From positions 1,178,001-1,242,000 of the forward strand of contig NZ_CP071870.1 of NCBI RefSeq assembly GCF_017569205.1: DNA of 64,000 nt, in the 5' to 3' direction. The notes beneath the pieces were generated by a model that was not told the origin of the DNA, did not search any database, and was given only the letters and a program-made list of their open reading frames with translations. Each line of letters begins with the position of its first letter. The stretch's first letter is position 1. The position numbers were made by a program, and so were the translations under genes. Source of the DNA: Propioniciclava sp. MC1595 (lineage in GTDB: Bacteria; Actinomycetota; Actinomycetes; Propionibacteriales; Propionibacteriaceae). Shown here piece by piece: positions 45,687 to 59,527 of this stretch.

Positions 45687-47141
45687 ATGGACGCCGTCAT
45701 CGCCTTCCTCAACGACAACCTCACGTGGGTGTTGATCTTCTTCCTGATCGCCGCCGGTATCGCCTTCACCGTGATGACGAGGGGCGTCCAGTTCCGTCTG
45801 TTCGGCACGATGTGGAAGGTCATCTTCAACTCCCGCGCCCACGTGAGCGGGGGGATCTCGTCGTTCCAGGCGTTCGCGATCTCGCTGGCCTCGCGGGTGG
45901 GCGTCGGCAACATCGTCGGTGTCGCGGTCGCGTTGACCCTGGGCGGACCGGGCGCCATCTTCTGGATGTGGCTGATGGCCCTGCTGGGCATGGCGACCGC
46001 GTTCGTCGAGGCGACGCTGGCGCAGCTGTACAAGATCCCGCACGAGGACGGCACCTTCCGCGGCGGCCCGGCGTACTACATCCAACGCGGGCTCGGCTCG
46101 CGGGCCTTCGGCATCGTGTTCGCCTGCGCGCTGATCTTCACCTTCGGCTTCGCGTTCGAGATGATCCAGGCCGGCACCATCGCCAGTGTGTTCCAGTCCA
46201 CGTGGGGCATCGACCCGATCTGGACGGCCATCGGCCTGGGTGTGCTGACCGCGCTCATCGTCTTCGGCGGAATCAAGTCGGTGGCCCGGGTGTCGGAGAT
46301 CCTCGCGCCCGGCATGGCTCTGGTCTACGTGCTGCTCGCCCTGGTCGTGATCGTGACGAACCTGCCCGCGGTGCCCGGCATCATCGGGTCCATCTTCGCG
46401 GGCGCGTTCGGGTTGAACCCGGCGCTGTCCGGGACAGCGGGTGGCATCCTGGCGTCGATGCTGAACGGCGTGAAGCGCGGCATGTACTCCAACGAGGCGG
46501 GCATGGGCTCGGCGCCCAACGCGGCCGCGACCGCGACGACCTCGCACCCGGTGCACCAGGGGCTCATCCAGTCGGCGGGCGTGTTCGTCGACACCATGAT
46601 CGTCTGCACGGCGACCGCGATCGTGATCCTGCTGTCCTCGCCCGAGGTCTACACCCCCGGCGTGACCAGCGCGGACGCCGCGGCCACCATCACCCAGCAG
46701 TCGCTGGCCGGTGAGTTGGGCGCGTGGACGGCCCCCGTCATGGCGATCCTAATCTTCGTGTTCGCCTACTCCACGATCCTGGGCAACTACTCCTACGCCG
46801 AGGTGAACCAGGACTTCCTGGGCGGCGGCCGTATCGGCAACCTGCTGGTCCGGCTGCTGGTCGTGGGCTCCACCGCGTGGGGCGCGCTCCAGGGCCTCGA
46901 CCTGCTGTTCGCGATCGCCGACGTGTTCATGTCGGTCATGGCCGTGATCAACCTGATCGCGCTGTTCCTGCTGGGCAAGAAGGCGGTCGGCGCGCTGCGC
47001 GACTTCCAGGCCCAGAAGGACACCCCGGTCATGGAGCGTGTGTTCGACTTGAACGAGAACCCCCACGTGTCCGGGATCCCGGGCGAGGTGTGGACGTCCG
47101 ACGCCGGGCGCCGCAACGTCGGGGTCAGCGTCCAGCCGTAG
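45687..47141 (+). CDS. Sodium:alanine symporter family protein (AGCS)
   Basis: This 484-residue polytopic carrier belongs to the alanine/glycine:cation symporter family. Family blocks are GGISSFQAFAISLASRVGVGN, FRGGPAYYIQRGLG, and GMYSNEAGMGSAPNAAATA with the substrate-site region. It has roughly ten to eleven helices and a cytoplasmic tail of about 55 residues. It should import alanine, glycine or glutamine with sodium; the substrate is not determined by sequence. Its 3' end overlaps the end of the convergent nucleotidyltransferase gene by 17 bp. Confidence 0.92.
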   Translation: MDAVIAFLNDNLTWVLIFFLIAAGIAFTVMTRGVQFRLFGTMWKVIFNSRAHVSGGISSFQAFAISLASRVGVGNIVGVAVALTLGGPGAIFWMWLMALLGMATAFVEATLAQLYKIPHEDGTFRGGPAYYIQRGLGSRAFGIVFACALIFTFGFAFEMIQAGTIASVFQSTWGIDPIWTAIGLGVLTALIVFGGIKSVARVSEILAPGMALVYVLLALVVIVTNLPAVPGIIGSIFAGAFGLNPALSGTAGGILASMLNGVKRGMYSNEAGMGSAPNAAATATTSHPVHQGLIQSAGVFVDTMIVCTATAIVILLSSPEVYTPGVTSADAAATITQQSLAGELGAWTAPVMAILIFVFAYSTILGNYSYAEVNQDFLGGGRIGNLLVRLLVVGSTAWGALQGLDLLFAIADVFMSVMAVINLIALFLLGKKAVGALRDFQAQKDTPVMERVFDLNENPHVSGIPGEVWTSDAGRRNVGVSVQP

Positions 47142-47871
47142 CTGCCTGCAGGAGGGAGCTGAGTGGGTCCGCGAGGTGCGGGTCCATCCAGCGCCCTTCG
47201 GCGCGTGCGAGCAGGGCCTCGCTGACGGCGTCCGCGAACTCGGGGTGGCGGGCGATGAGGGCCGCGGCCCCGGCCTGCTTGCTGAGCCACGTGCCGTCCT
47301 CGACGAGGACGAGCAACCGGGCCAGGTTGAGCACCCGGTTGGGGGAGCCCGCGTCGGGGCCGTCGTGCCAGGCGAGCGACTCCCGGATCGCCTGGGCGAC
47401 CCGGTGGTCGGGGAGTGCTGGGAGGGCGTCCTCGGGTGGTGGGGAGTCGCCGAGCGGGACGCCGACCCGCAGCGCCGCTGCGAGGTCGAGGACGGCCCAG
47501 TAGTTCGGGCCCTCGGGGGCGAGCTGGATGACCGACGGGCGGGCGAGGCCGCCGTTGACGTTGAGCTGGAACTGGACGGGGTCGCCGAGGGGATCGAGGT
47601 CGGGGAGGGCGTACCAGACGAACTCCAGCCCCACCGTCGGGCAGGGGAGTGCGGGGTGGACGATGCGCTCGCCGAGGGTGACCCGGTCGTGCTCGGGGTG
47701 TCGGGAGCGCGTGACGGCGAACACGTCGACGTCGCTGACCCCGTGCTCGTACGCCTCCTGTGCGGCGCTGCCGATGAGCCAGATGCCGACGAGGTCGGGG
47801 CCGACGGCGTCCCGGACCATCGCGGTGAGGTCGGCGAGGTAGGGCGCGAGCTGGTGGGGGATGGGTGTCAC
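47125..47871 (-). CDS. AadA-type nucleotidyltransferase (DUF4111 domain)
   Basis: This 248-residue protein has a nucleotidyltransferase motif with GSAAQEAYEHGVSDVDVFAV (Gly34-Ser35, Asp47, Asp49). A C-terminal helical domain resembles the adenylyltransferase (DUF4111) domain of aminoglycoside 3''/9-adenylyltransferases. Chromosomal relatives are not necessarily resistance enzymes, and the substrate is unknown. The GTG at 47871 overlaps the stop of the metallo-hydrolase gene upstream (GTGA), so I preferred it to a GTG 18 bp earlier. The two genes form a leftward operon. Confidence 0.78.
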   Translation of the reverse strand: MTPIPHQLAPYLADLTAMVRDAVGPDLVGIWLIGSAAQEAYEHGVSDVDVFAVTRSRHPEHDRVTLGERIVHPALPCPTVGLEFVWYALPDLDPLGDPVQFQLNVNGGLARPSVIQLAPEGPNYWAVLDLAAALRVGVPLGDSPPPEDALPALPDHRVAQAIRESLAWHDGPDAGSPNRVLNLARLLVLVEDGTWLSKQAGAAALIARHPEFADAVSEALLARAEGRWMDPHLADPLSSLLQAATAGR

Positions 47872-48467
47872 CAGCCACGCTCCCGCCACGCGTCCAGCTG
47901 CGGGCGCTCGTGGCCGAGCGTCGTCGGGTCGCCGTGGCCGGGGTGGATGACCGTGTCGTCGGGGAGTTGGTCGAAGAGTTTGGTGGTGACGCCCTCGTAC
48001 AGGGAGGTGAATTCATCGGGGGTGTGCGTCTTCCCGACCCCGCCGGGGAAGAGCGAATCGCCGCTGAAGACGTGGGCGGGGCCTTCATCGGGGGTGTGGA
48101 TGAGGCCAATCGAGCCGGGGGTGTGGCCGACGAGGCCGACGACGGCCAGCTCGGTGTTGCCCACGCGGAGAGTGTCGCCGTCCCACACGCGCTGGCCGAG
48201 GGTGACCCCGGTGGCGGACTCGATGGCGTCGGCGTCCGGTTCACCGGCGATGAGGCGGGCACCGGTGTGGGCGGCGACGGCGGCCAGGGCGCGGAGGTGG
48301 TCCTGGTGGCGGTGGGTCGTGACGATCGCGGTGAGCGGGGTGTCGCCGATCAGGGCCAGCAGCGCGACAGGGTCGTCGGCTGCATCGATCAGCAGTCCCT
48401 CGCCCGCATCGGTGAGCAGGTAGGCGTTGTTCCCCATGGTTCCGACGACGGCGCTGGCGATGTCCAT
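47868..48467 (-). CDS. MBL-fold metallo-hydrolase (glyoxalase II-like)
   Basis: This 199-residue protein carries the metallo-beta-lactamase metal motif THRHQDHL, then GHTPGSIGL, FSGDSLFPGG and the C-terminal HPGHGDPTTLG, all metal ligands of the dinuclear zinc site. Such proteins hydrolyse thioesters, for example hydroxyacylglutathione or its mycothiol equivalent. The substrate is open. Lying next to an MDMPI-type mycothiol protein gene makes a thiol-linked role attractive but unproven. The ATG is preceded by TAGGAA 6 nt upstream on its strand. Confidence 0.86.
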   Translation of the reverse strand: MDIASAVVGTMGNNAYLLTDAGEGLLIDAADDPVALLALIGDTPLTAIVTTHRHQDHLRALAAVAAHTGARLIAGEPDADAIESATGVTLGQRVWDGDTLRVGNTELAVVGLVGHTPGSIGLIHTPDEGPAHVFSGDSLFPGGVGKTHTPDEFTSLYEGVTTKLFDQLPDDTVIHPGHGDPTTLGHERPQLDAWRERGW

Positions 48468-48510
48468 GGGTTGTTCCTACGCGAGGAGTGGCACGGTGGC
48501 AAGGGTTGTC

Positions 48511-48566
48511 GGGCTCTCGGCGCTGGGAACACGGGCTCTCGGCGCTGGGAACACGGGCTCTCGGCG
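48511..48566 (+). repeat. 22-bp-period repeat, locus 2 (two and a half copies)
   Basis: GGGCTCTCGGCG begins at 48511, 48533 and 48555, with CTGGGAACAC completing the first two units. The copies are identical. The array ends one base before the stop codon of the leftward MDMPI-domain gene and fills most of the gap to the hydrolase start. It is related to repeats at 34340 and 63629. Confidence 0.85.
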
Positions 48567-48567
48567 A

Positions 48568-49281
48568 TCAGCCGGCGAGGGGGAAGGTGATGCCCTCGGC
48601 GTCGGTGACGCCCTCGCCCGCGGTGCGGCCGGTCAGCCAGGCCCAGAGGGCGGCGTCGGGGCCGGTGACCGTGCGGCGCTCACCCACGGTGCCCAACGAC
48701 GCCGTGACCCCCGCGTCGGACACGATGTCGATCGCGGGCAGGGACGCGTCGTCACGCAGGAGCAGGAGCATCCACTCCAGCATCCAGCGGGCGGGGACGA
48801 GGTCGACCTCCTCCCACGTGTAGCCGGTGTCGAGGTCGAGGTGGTGCAGCGTCAGCTCGTGGAGGCGGATCAGGGCGACGACCGACAGCGGGAACTCCCC
48901 GCCGAGCAGGCGTACCGGCACCATCCAGTCCTCGACGCGCTCGCACAGGTTGGCGAGCTCGCCCGCCGAGGTGTCGAGGTCGACGTGGAGCTCCAGGCCG
49001 CTGCGTTCCGAGCCGCGCTCGATGTCGTTGAACTTCGCCGCCGACGAGGGGTAGAGAGGCGCCGGTTCGCCGTCGCGGGCGGCCGCGATGACGCGACGTA
49101 GGGCGTCCGCGTTGCGGCTGATGTGCGACGCGACGTGGGCGCGCGACCAGCCCGGGAGGAGGGACGGGGCGCGCCAGTCGTCCTCCTCGAGGTCGAGGGT
49201 GTGGCGCAGCAGCGCCTGGGTCGCGGTCGCGATGCGACGGAGGGCAGGCTCCACCTGCCCCTGGTTCAGGATCGCGAGCAT
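48568..49281 (-). CDS. MDMPI-domain protein (mycothiol-dependent enzyme family)
   Basis: This 237-residue protein has the DinB-like four-helix N-terminal domain of mycothiol-dependent maleylpyruvate isomerase relatives. [20 protein letters not shown] carries a candidate metal histidine pair and [15 protein letters not shown] a third. A small C-terminal domain follows. Members use mycothiol as cofactor or act as thiol transferases; the substrate is unknown. The ATG at 49281 lies 7 nt after a minus-strand TAGGGT (plus 49289-49294), implying a leaderless mRNA. It diverges from uvrA. Confidence 0.82.
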   Translation of the reverse strand: MLAILNQGQVEPALRRIATATQALLRHTLDLEEDDWRAPSLLPGWSRAHVASHISRNADALRRVIAAARDGEPAPLYPSSAAKFNDIERGSERSGLELHVDLDTSAGELANLCERVEDWMVPVRLLGGEFPLSVVALIRLHELTLHHLDLDTGYTWEEVDLVPARWMLEWMLLLLRDDASLPAIDIVSDAGVTASLGTVGERRTVTGPDAALWAWLTGRTAGEGVTDAEGITFPLAG

Positions 49282-49333
49282 GAACGTCACCCTAGCCTTA
49301 TCTGGCTCACCGCCGTGGAGGGCGGTACGGAAA

Positions 49334-49356
49334 CTGTCAGGGGCCGCGCCTAACAT
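49334..49356 (+). promoter_or_regulatory. PafBC-type DNA-damage promoter of uvrA
   Basis: CTGTCAGGG (49334-49342), 8 bp, then TAACAT (49351-49356), with the start GTG 7 nt later. Upstream bases GGAAA are shared with the uvrB promoter. Confidence 0.75.
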
Positions 49357-49363
49357 GGTGCGG

Positions 49364-52197
<2,834 letters not shown>

Positions 52198-52201
<4 letters not shown>

Positions 52202-53052
52202 GGCGTGTCGCGTAACTGGTCTCGTAGGCAGATGATGGTGCTGGCCAGGACGAGGCCGGCGCGGTAGTTGCGAGCGAGTTTGTCGTAGCGGGTGGCGATG
52301 GCGCGGAACTCCTTGATCCGGTTGAAGAAGCGTTCCACCACGTTCCTGCCCTTGTAGATGGTGGGATCGAAGGCAGGTGGGCGACCGCCGCGGCTGCCCT
52401 TGGCCTTGCGACGGGCGATCTGGTCGGAGCGTTCGGGGATGGTCACCTTGATCCTTCGCCGCCGGAGCTCGGTTCGGGTCGAGGGATGGGAGTAGGCCTT
52501 GTCCGCGACCACCCGGACAACCCGGTGAGGGGCAAGATCGATCACATCCAACAGGCGGGGGTTCTCACCGGCCTGACCCGGGGTGACCACCAGCGAGCAC
52601 AGGTGACCGGAGGCGTCGACCAGGGCGTGGGACTTCGTCGTCCACCCGCCACGGAGTGCCCCAAGGCGTGATCAGCTGGTTCGGCCCGAGGATTCTTGTA
52701 GTTCGGTGGATCCCCCTTTTCGGGCGCCGGCAGCGTGCTTGTGGGCCCGCACGATCGTGCCGTCCACCACCGCGACCAGACCTTCTGCCTCCGGTGAACC
52801 GGCGATGGCGGTGAGGATCTTGTCCCAGGTACCGTCCTGGGCCCACGCGTTGAAGCGGCGCCACAAGCTCGACCACGATCCGAACTCGGCCGGCACGTCC
52901 CGCCACGGCGACCCCGTCCGCAACCGCCAACAGATGCCCTCCACCGTCCGCCGGTGGTCATTCCACGGACGGCCGCCCTTCGCGCCCCCACGCGGCATCA
53001 ACGGCTCAATCCGCGCCCACATCTCGTCACTGAACTGAGGACTCCTGGTCAC
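52198..53052 (-). pseudogene. IS5-family transposase, frameshifted
   Basis: The N-terminal part (VTRSPQFSDEMWARIEPLMP, DGTIVRAHKHAAGARK) and C-terminal part (TPGQAGENPRLLDVIDLAP, NVVERFFNRIKEFRAIATRY) are in different frames. A first frame change is needed at the slippery A4G5 run (plus 52712-52720), which may be programmed as in related elements. A second is needed near 52655, where one base seems lost: reading GHSRGGWTTK needs one more C. The last codons read RDTP from the inverted repeat, and the stop TAG comes from the target CTAG, outside the element. Confidence 0.85.
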
Positions 53053-53099
53053 AAAGACAACCCTGACCCCCACCACCCAAATCAGTTACGCGACACGCC
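52202..53099 (-). mobile_element. IS5-family insertion sequence (IS427-like), degenerate transposase
   Basis: The 898-bp element has perfect terminal repeats, GGCGTGTCGCGTAACTG at the left and its complement at the right. It is flanked by CTAG on both sides (52198-52201 and 53100-53103). If the duplication is taken as TA only, the ends extend by one base. It lies exactly between the stop codons of the convergent uvrA and Rieske genes. Both stops are provided by the two CTAG copies, so neither gene is damaged. Confidence 0.88.
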
Positions 53100-53513
53100 C
53101 TAGGCGGAGACCTTCACCTGGTCGCCGTCGAGCTCGGCCTTGGCGGCCTTCAGCGGCTTGGTGGCCGGGCCGTTGGTGACCGAGCCGTCGGCGATCGAGA
53201 ACTTCGCACCGTGGCACTTGCAGTGGATGTCGGTGCCCTGGATGTCGCTGACGGGGCAGCCCTGGTGGGTGCACATCTTGTTGAAGGCCTTGAACTCGCC
53301 CTCGGTCGGCTGGGTCACGACGAAGTTGGCCTCGTCGAGGATCACGCCGCCCCCGACGGGGATGCGGCTGGCCGGGATCGAGAGGGTGTTGCCGGCCGGC
53401 GGGGCGCCGGGGGAGGTGCGCGTGGGGGCGGAGCAGCCGGCGAGGGCGCCGGTGCCCACCGCGAGCGCAGCCAGACCGGCCTGGGACAGCAACGTACGAC
53501 GGTCGGGTGTCAT
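53100..53513 (-). CDS. Rieske-type [2Fe-2S] lipoprotein
   Basis: This 137-residue protein starts with a twin-arginine-like signal ([17 protein letters not shown]) containing a lipobox (LAGC), so it is likely exported and lipidated. The Rieske domain has both cluster motifs, CTHQGC and CKCHGAKF, supplying two Cys and two His. Soluble actinobacterial Rieske lipoproteins of this size have no settled partner. It is not in a cytochrome bc operon. The ATG lies 6 nt after TAGGGT on the minus strand and is divergent from uvrC. The stop TAG lies in the right CTAG copy of the insertion sequence. Confidence 0.88.
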   Translation of the reverse strand: MTPDRRTLLSQAGLAALAVGTGALAGCSAPTRTSPGAPPAGNTLSIPASRIPVGGGVILDEANFVVTQPTEGEFKAFNKMCTHQGCPVSDIQGTDIHCKCHGAKFSIADGSVTNGPATKPLKAAKAELDGDQVKVSA

Positions 53514-53533
53514 GCCCGAACCCTACCGAGCCT

Positions 53534-53556
53534 GTGTCGGCGCCGCCGCCTAAGCT
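53534..53556 (+). promoter_or_regulatory. PafBC-type DNA-damage promoter of uvrC
   Basis: GTGTCGGCG (53534-53542), 8 bp, then TAAGCT (53551-53556), with the uvrC ATG 7 nt later. The R position of the TGTCRG core is G here and A at the other three genes. Confidence 0.72.
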
Positions 53557-53563
53557 GACCGCC

Positions 53564-55522
53564 ATGGCTGACCCGGCGTCCTACCGCCCGGCGCCGGGCA
53601 CGATCCCCACCCAGCCCGGCGTCTACCGGTTCAGCGACCCCGCGGGCACGGTCATCTACGTCGGCAAGGCCAAGAACCTGCGCCAGCGGCTGAACTCGTA
53701 CTTCGCCGACCCGCACTCGCTGCACTTCCGCACCCAGACGATGGTGCGCACCGCCGCCAAGGTGGAGTGGACCGTGGTGCAGAACGAGCTGGAGTCCCTG
53801 CAACTCGAGTACACGTGGATCAAGCAGTTCGACCCGCGGTTCAACATCAAGTACCGCGACGACAAGTCCTACCCGTGGGTGTGCGTGACGTGGGGCGACG
53901 AGTTCCCGCGCGTGTTCGTGGGCCGCGGCGCCAAGCGCAAGGGCAACCGCTACTACGGGCCCTACGCGCAGGCGTGGGCGATCCGCGAGACGATCGACTC
54001 CCTGCTGCGCGTCTTCCCGATGCGTTCGTGCACCAACGGCGTGTTCCGCAACGCGAAGGCGTCCGGGCGCCCCTGCCTGCTCGCCCACATCGGCAAGTGC
54101 TCCGCCCCGTGCGTCGACTGGATCGACGCCGACGCCCACCGCGAGCTCGTCAGCGACGTCAGCGACTTCCTGGCCGGCAACACCAACCACCTGACCCGCC
54201 GCATCCGGCAGGCCATGCAGCAGGCCTCCGACGAGCTCGAGTTCGAGCGCGCCGCGGTGCTGCGCGACCAGCTCGCCGCCCTCACCTCCGCCACCGAGCG
54301 CAACGCCATCGTGCTCGGGGATGCGACCGACGCCGACGTCATCGCCCTGGCCGCCGACGAGCTCGAGGTCGCGATCCAGGTCTTCCACGTCCGCCACGGG
54401 CGCGTGCGCGGCGAGCGGGGCTGGGTGGCCGACCGCGCCGACGACTCCACGCTGGAGGAGCTGGTCGAGAACTTCTGCCTCCAGCTGTACGCCGACCCCG
54501 ACCTGGCCGGCATCTCGGGCGGCATCCCCCGCGAGGTGCTGGTGCCGGTGAAGCCTGCCTCCGGCAAGGCCCTCGCCGACCTGCTCAGCGACGTCCGGGG
54601 CAGCCGCGTCACGGTGAACGTGCCCCAGCGCGGCGACAAGCGCGTCCTCATGGACACCGTCGCCCGCAACGCCGGCGAGGCGCTCGCCCTGCACAAGACC
54701 AAGCGGGCCTCCGACATCTCCACCCGCAACCGCGCTCTGGAGGAGCTGCAGGACGCCCTCGGCCTCGATGCCCCGCCCCTGCGCATCGAGTGCTACGACA
54801 TCTCCCACCTGCAGGGCACCGAGGTCGTCGGGTCGATGGTCGTGTTCGAGGACGGGCTGGCCCGCAAGTCGGAGTACCGCCGGTTCATCATCCGCACGGT
54901 CGAGGGCTCCGACGACGTCGGCAGCATCCACGAGGTCATCACCCGCCGCTTCCGCCGCTACCTGGAGGACCAGGAGTCGCTGACGGGGGAGGACGCCGTC
55001 CTCGTCGACGCCACCACCGGCGTCGCCCGCCGCTTCGCCTACAAGCCGAGCCTCGTGGTCGTCGACGGCGGTGCGCCTCAGGTCGCCGCCGCCAAGGCGG
55101 CCATGGACGCCCTCGGCATCACCGACGTGCCCCTCATCGGCCTGGCCAAGCGCCTGGAGGAGGTGTGGCTGCCCGGCGAGGAGTTCCCGCTGATCCTGCC
55201 GCGGGCGTCCGAGGGCCTGTACCTGCTGCAGCGCGCCCGCGACGAGGCGCACCGCTTCGCCATCGCGCACCACCGCGGCCGGCGCAGCAAGTCGATGGTC
55301 GACTCGCTGCTCGACGGGGTCCCCGGGCTGGGGGAGCTGCGCCGCAAGGCGCTCGTGAAGCACTTCGGCAGCCTCAAGAAGCTTCGGGAGGCCGAGGTGG
55401 GCGACATCGCGCTCGTGCCGGGCATCGGCGCCAAGACCGCGGCCGCGGTCAAGGCGGCACTGGCCGCCCAGGAGCCGGGTGAGGCCATCAACACCGCCAC
55501 GGGCGAGGTCCACCCGACATAA
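53564..55522 (+). CDS. uvrC: Excinuclease ABC subunit UvrC
   Basis: UvrC makes the two incisions flanking a lesion. The 652-residue protein has an N-terminal GIY-YIG nuclease domain ([20 protein letters not shown]), a four-cysteine-like patch, a UVR domain for UvrB contact (about 225-255, [17 protein letters not shown]), an RNase H-like nuclease domain ([34 protein letters not shown]) and a C-terminal helix-hairpin-helix pair ([29 protein letters not shown]). The ATG follows a damage-type leaderless promoter. Confidence 0.97.
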   Translation: MADPASYRPAPGTIPTQPGVYRFSDPAGTVIYVGKAKNLRQRLNSYFADPHSLHFRTQTMVRTAAKVEWTVVQNELESLQLEYTWIKQFDPRFNIKYRDDKSYPWVCVTWGDEFPRVFVGRGAKRKGNRYYGPYAQAWAIRETIDSLLRVFPMRSCTNGVFRNAKASGRPCLLAHIGKCSAPCVDWIDADAHRELVSDVSDFLAGNTNHLTRRIRQAMQQASDELEFERAAVLRDQLAALTSATERNAIVLGDATDADVIALAADELEVAIQVFHVRHGRVRGERGWVADRADDSTLEELVENFCLQLYADPDLAGISGGIPREVLVPVKPASGKALADLLSDVRGSRVTVNVPQRGDKRVLMDTVARNAGEALALHKTKRASDISTRNRALEELQDALGLDAPPLRIECYDISHLQGTEVVGSMVVFEDGLARKSEYRRFIIRTVEGSDDVGSIHEVITRRFRRYLEDQESLTGEDAVLVDATTGVARRFAYKPSLVVVDGGAPQVAAAKAAMDALGITDVPLIGLAKRLEEVWLPGEEFPLILPRASEGLYLLQRARDEAHRFAIAHHRGRRSKSMVDSLLDGVPGLGELRRKALVKHFGSLKKLREAEVGDIALVPGIGAKTAAAVKAALAAQEPGEAINTATGEVHPT

Positions 55523-55529
55523 TGGCCCC

Positions 55530-56393
55530 ATGAGCGCTCGTTCGACCCGGTTCGTCGCCGTCACCGGCCTGTCGGGGGCGGGTCGCCGCACCGCGGCCCA
55601 CGTCCTGGAGGACCTGGGCTGGTACGTCGTCGACAACCTGCCGCCCACGCTGCTGCCCGACCTGCTGCAGACCGTGCGCGAGGCCGGCTTCGACAAGCTG
55701 GCCGTCGTCCTCGACGTCCGCACCCGCTCGGAGTTCGACGAGATCCCGCGCGCCTTCGAGCAGCTCAACACCATGGGCATCTGGCCGCAGATCCTGTTCC
55801 TTGAGGCGTCCGACCAGGTGATCGTGCGCCGCCAGGAGCACGTGCGCCGGCCGCACCCGCTGCAGGGCGATGGCCCGCTGCTTGACGGCGTGGCCCGCGA
55901 GCGCGAGATGCTGGCGGCCCTGCGCGCGGCCGCCGACATGGTGATCGACACCTCCAACCTCAACGTGCACCAGCTCTCCAGCCGGGTGGCGCACGCCTTC
56001 AACACCTCCGACGACCGCGAGCTGCGGCTGACCCTGATGTCGTTCGGGTTCAAGAACGGCGTGCCCATCGACGCCGACTACGTGCTCGACGTCCGCTTCC
56101 TGCCCAACCCGCACTGGGTGCCCGAGCTGCGCCCGCAGACCGGCCTGTCGAAGCCGGTGTCGGGCTACGTCCTCGGCCACGACGCCGCGCAGGAGTGGCT
56201 CGGCCACGTGCAGGCCATGCTGACGACGGTGATGCCCGGCTACGAGCGCGAGGGCAAGCGCCTGGCGACCGTCGCGATCGGGTGCACGGGCGGCAAGCAC
56301 CGCTCCACGTCCATGGCCGAGGAGCTGGCAGAGCGCCTGCGCCTGACCGGCCTCGGCGTCCACGTCGTGCACCGCGACCTGGGCCTGGAATGA
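55530..56393 (+). CDS. rapZ: RapZ/YvcJ-family nucleotide-binding protein
   Basis: This 287-residue protein has an N-terminal P-loop domain and the C-terminal RapZ domain (MSFGFKNGVPIDADYVLDVR, GCTGGKHRSTSMAEEL). In E. coli RapZ is an RNA-binding adaptor that signals glucosamine-6-phosphate levels. The role in actinobacteria is unclear. The P-loop reads GLSGAGRRTA, so the invariant Walker lysine is Arg19 here. CATAAT lies 6 nt before the ATG, implying a leaderless transcript that continues through yvcK. The ATGA overlap couples it to yvcK. Confidence 0.92.
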   Translation: MSARSTRFVAVTGLSGAGRRTAAHVLEDLGWYVVDNLPPTLLPDLLQTVREAGFDKLAVVLDVRTRSEFDEIPRAFEQLNTMGIWPQILFLEASDQVIVRRQEHVRRPHPLQGDGPLLDGVAREREMLAALRAAADMVIDTSNLNVHQLSSRVAHAFNTSDDRELRLTLMSFGFKNGVPIDADYVLDVRFLPNPHWVPELRPQTGLSKPVSGYVLGHDAAQEWLGHVQAMLTTVMPGYEREGKRLATVAIGCTGGKHRSTSMAEELAERLRLTGLGVHVVHRDLGLE

Positions 56394-57343
56394 CCCCCAC
56401 GCTCGACCGGGGGCCCGCCGTCGTCGCGCTCGGCGGCGGCCATGGCCTCGCCGCCTCGCTGCGCGCGCTGCGCCGTGTCACCAGCGACCTCACCGCCGTG
56501 GTGACGGTCGCCGACGACGGCGGCTCGTCCGGACGCCTCCGGGCCCAGTTCGACATCCTCCCGCCCGGCGACCTGCGGATGGCGTTGGCCGCCCTGTGCG
56601 GCGACGACCGGGAGGGCCGGCAGTGGGCCGACGTGCTGCAGTCCCGCTTCGGCGGCGACGGGCCGCTCGCCGGGCACGCCATCGGCAACCTGCTCATCGC
56701 CGGCATCTGGGAGCGCCTGGGCGACCCCGTCTCGGGCCTCGACATGGTCGGCAAGCTGCTCGGCGTGCAGGGGCGGGTGCTCCCCATGGCCGCGGTGCCC
56801 CTGGACATCGAGGCCGACGTCATCGGCGTCGACCCGCTCCACCCCGACGAGGTGACCCGCGTGCGCGGCCAGGCCCGCGTCGCCAAGTGCCCCGGCGTGG
56901 TGCGGCAGGTGCGCCTGCTCCCCGACGCGCCCCCCGCCTGCACCGAGACGGTCGAGGCGATCCGGGCCGCCGACCACATCGTCCTCGGGCCCGGGTCGTG
57001 GTTCACCTCGGTGCTGGTGCACCTGCTCGTGCCCGAGGTGGCCGACGCGATCCTGACGACGGACGCCAAGCGCATCCTGACCATGAACCTCGTCCCCGCC
57101 GACGAGACGGCCGGGTTCTCGGCGTCCGCGCACCTGGAGGTGCTCGCGGAGCACGCCCCGACCCTGCGCCTGGACACGATCGTGTGCGACCCGACCTACG
57201 CCGAGGGTGACCCGCACCTCGCGAACTACGCCGCCTCGCTGGGCGCCGAGCTCATCGTCACGCCCGTGCGGGCGTCCGACGGCAGCCCGCGCCACGACGT
57301 GAACCGCCTGGCCTCGGTGTATGCCGACTTGATGGCCCATTAG
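56390..57343 (+). CDS. yvcK: YvcK/CofD-like protein (CuvA homologue)
   Basis: This 317-residue protein has the CofD-like Rossmann fold with [47 protein letters not shown] and [12 protein letters not shown]. YvcK-family proteins bind UDP-sugars and are needed for cell shape on gluconeogenic carbon sources; the mycobacterial homologue CuvA localises to poles. It lies in the conserved rapZ-yvcK-whiA trio. Its stop codon TAG is also the first half of the TAGGCT -10 box of whiA. Confidence 0.92.
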   Translation: MTPTLDRGPAVVALGGGHGLAASLRALRRVTSDLTAVVTVADDGGSSGRLRAQFDILPPGDLRMALAALCGDDREGRQWADVLQSRFGGDGPLAGHAIGNLLIAGIWERLGDPVSGLDMVGKLLGVQGRVLPMAAVPLDIEADVIGVDPLHPDEVTRVRGQARVAKCPGVVRQVRLLPDAPPACTETVEAIRAADHIVLGPGSWFTSVLVHLLVPEVADAILTTDAKRILTMNLVPADETAGFSASAHLEVLAEHAPTLRLDTIVCDPTYAEGDPHLANYAASLGAELIVTPVRASDGSPRHDVNRLASVYADLMAH

Positions 57344-57353
57344 GCTGGCCCGC

Positions 57354-58337
57354 ATGGCATTGACGGCTGAGGTGAAGGCAGAACTTGCGAACGTCCCGGT
57401 GACCAAGCCGGCCGTCCGCAAGGCGGAGGTCGCGGCGTTGCTGCGCTTCGCCGGCAGCCTGCACCTGGCCGGCGGCAAGATCATGGTCGAGGTCGACCTC
57501 GACACCGGCGCCGCCGCCCGCCGCCTGCGCACCGCGATCGCCGACTTGTTCGGCTTCACCTGCGAGTTCGTGGTTGTCACGCCCAGCGGCCTGCGCCGCG
57601 GCACCCGATACGTCGTGCGCCTGTTGCGCAACGGCGACTCGCTGGCCCGGCAGACCGGCCTCATCGACTCCCGTGGACGCCCCGTGCGCGGCCTGCCCGC
57701 CGCCGTGGTCTCCGGCGGTCTGGACGTCGCGACCGCCGTCTGGCGCGGTGCGTTCCTGGCCCATGGCTCGCTCACCGAGCCCGGCCGCTCGATGTCGATG
57801 GAGGTCACCTGCCCCGGCTCCGAGGCCGCGCTGGCCCTCGTCGGGGCGGCCCGCCGCCTCGGCATCCAGGCCAAGGCACGCGAGGTGCGCGGCGTCGACC
57901 GCGTCGTCATCCGCGACGGGGACGCCATCTCGGCCATGCTCACCCGCCTGGGCGCCCACGAGACCCTCCTGAAGTGGGAGGACCGCCGGATGCGCCGCGA
58001 GATCAAGGCCTCGGCGAACCGCCTGGCGAACTTCGACGACGCGAACCTGCGCCGCTCCGCGCAGGCGGCCGTGGCCGCTGGGGCACGGGTCGAGCGAGCG
58101 CTGGAGATCCTGGGCGACGAGGTGCCTGACCACCTCAAGGACGCCGGCATGCTGCGCCTGGCGCACAAGCAGGCCAGCCTCGAGGAGCTCGGCCAGCTGC
58201 ACCAGCCCCCGCTGACCAAGGACGCGATCGCCGGCCGGATCCGCCGCTTGCTCTCGACCGCCGACAAGCGTGCGGCCGAGCTGGGCATCCCCGGCACCGA
58301 GGCGTCCCTCACGCCCGAGATGCTCGACCGCGACTGA
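57354..58337 (+). CDS. whiA: Sporulation/division transcription regulator WhiA
   Basis: WhiA has a homing-endonuclease-like N-terminal domain (about 1-220, [20 protein letters not shown]) and a C-terminal helix-turn-helix domain (about 235-310, [33 protein letters not shown]). In Streptomyces it activates division genes including ftsZ during sporulation. In non-sporulating relatives it affects division and growth. The 327-residue length is normal. TAGGCT (57341-57346) ends 7 nt before the ATG, so the mRNA is predicted to be leaderless and independent of yvcK. Confidence 0.95.
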   Translation: MALTAEVKAELANVPVTKPAVRKAEVAALLRFAGSLHLAGGKIMVEVDLDTGAAARRLRTAIADLFGFTCEFVVVTPSGLRRGTRYVVRLLRNGDSLARQTGLIDSRGRPVRGLPAAVVSGGLDVATAVWRGAFLAHGSLTEPGRSMSMEVTCPGSEAALALVGAARRLGIQAKAREVRGVDRVVIRDGDAISAMLTRLGAHETLLKWEDRRMRREIKASANRLANFDDANLRRSAQAAVAAGARVERALEILGDEVPDHLKDAGMLRLAHKQASLEELGQLHQPPLTKDAIAGRIRRLLSTADKRAAELGIPGTEASLTPEMLDRD

Positions 58338-58417
58338 TCACTACCACAGGTAGTTCAAGCGCGCACGCGAGGGTTGCCAACGGTCCGCTCAGGTCGGCCC
58401 GGCGCGGGATTTTTGGG

Positions 58418-59488
<1,071 letters not shown>

Positions 59489-59527
59489 TCGTCCGCAACC
59501 CAACCGCATCCTGAAAGGCGAACCCAG

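Noticed and set aside
47125-47871. Calling the AadA-like gene an aminoglycoside resistance determinant
   Set aside because: Only the fold and catalytic Asp pattern are visible, and the gene sits in a housekeeping context without mobile markers. Resistance cannot be claimed.
52202-53099. Intact two-gene IS5 transposase with only a programmed shift
   Set aside because: One slippery site is plausible, but a second, separate frame change near 52655 is also needed.
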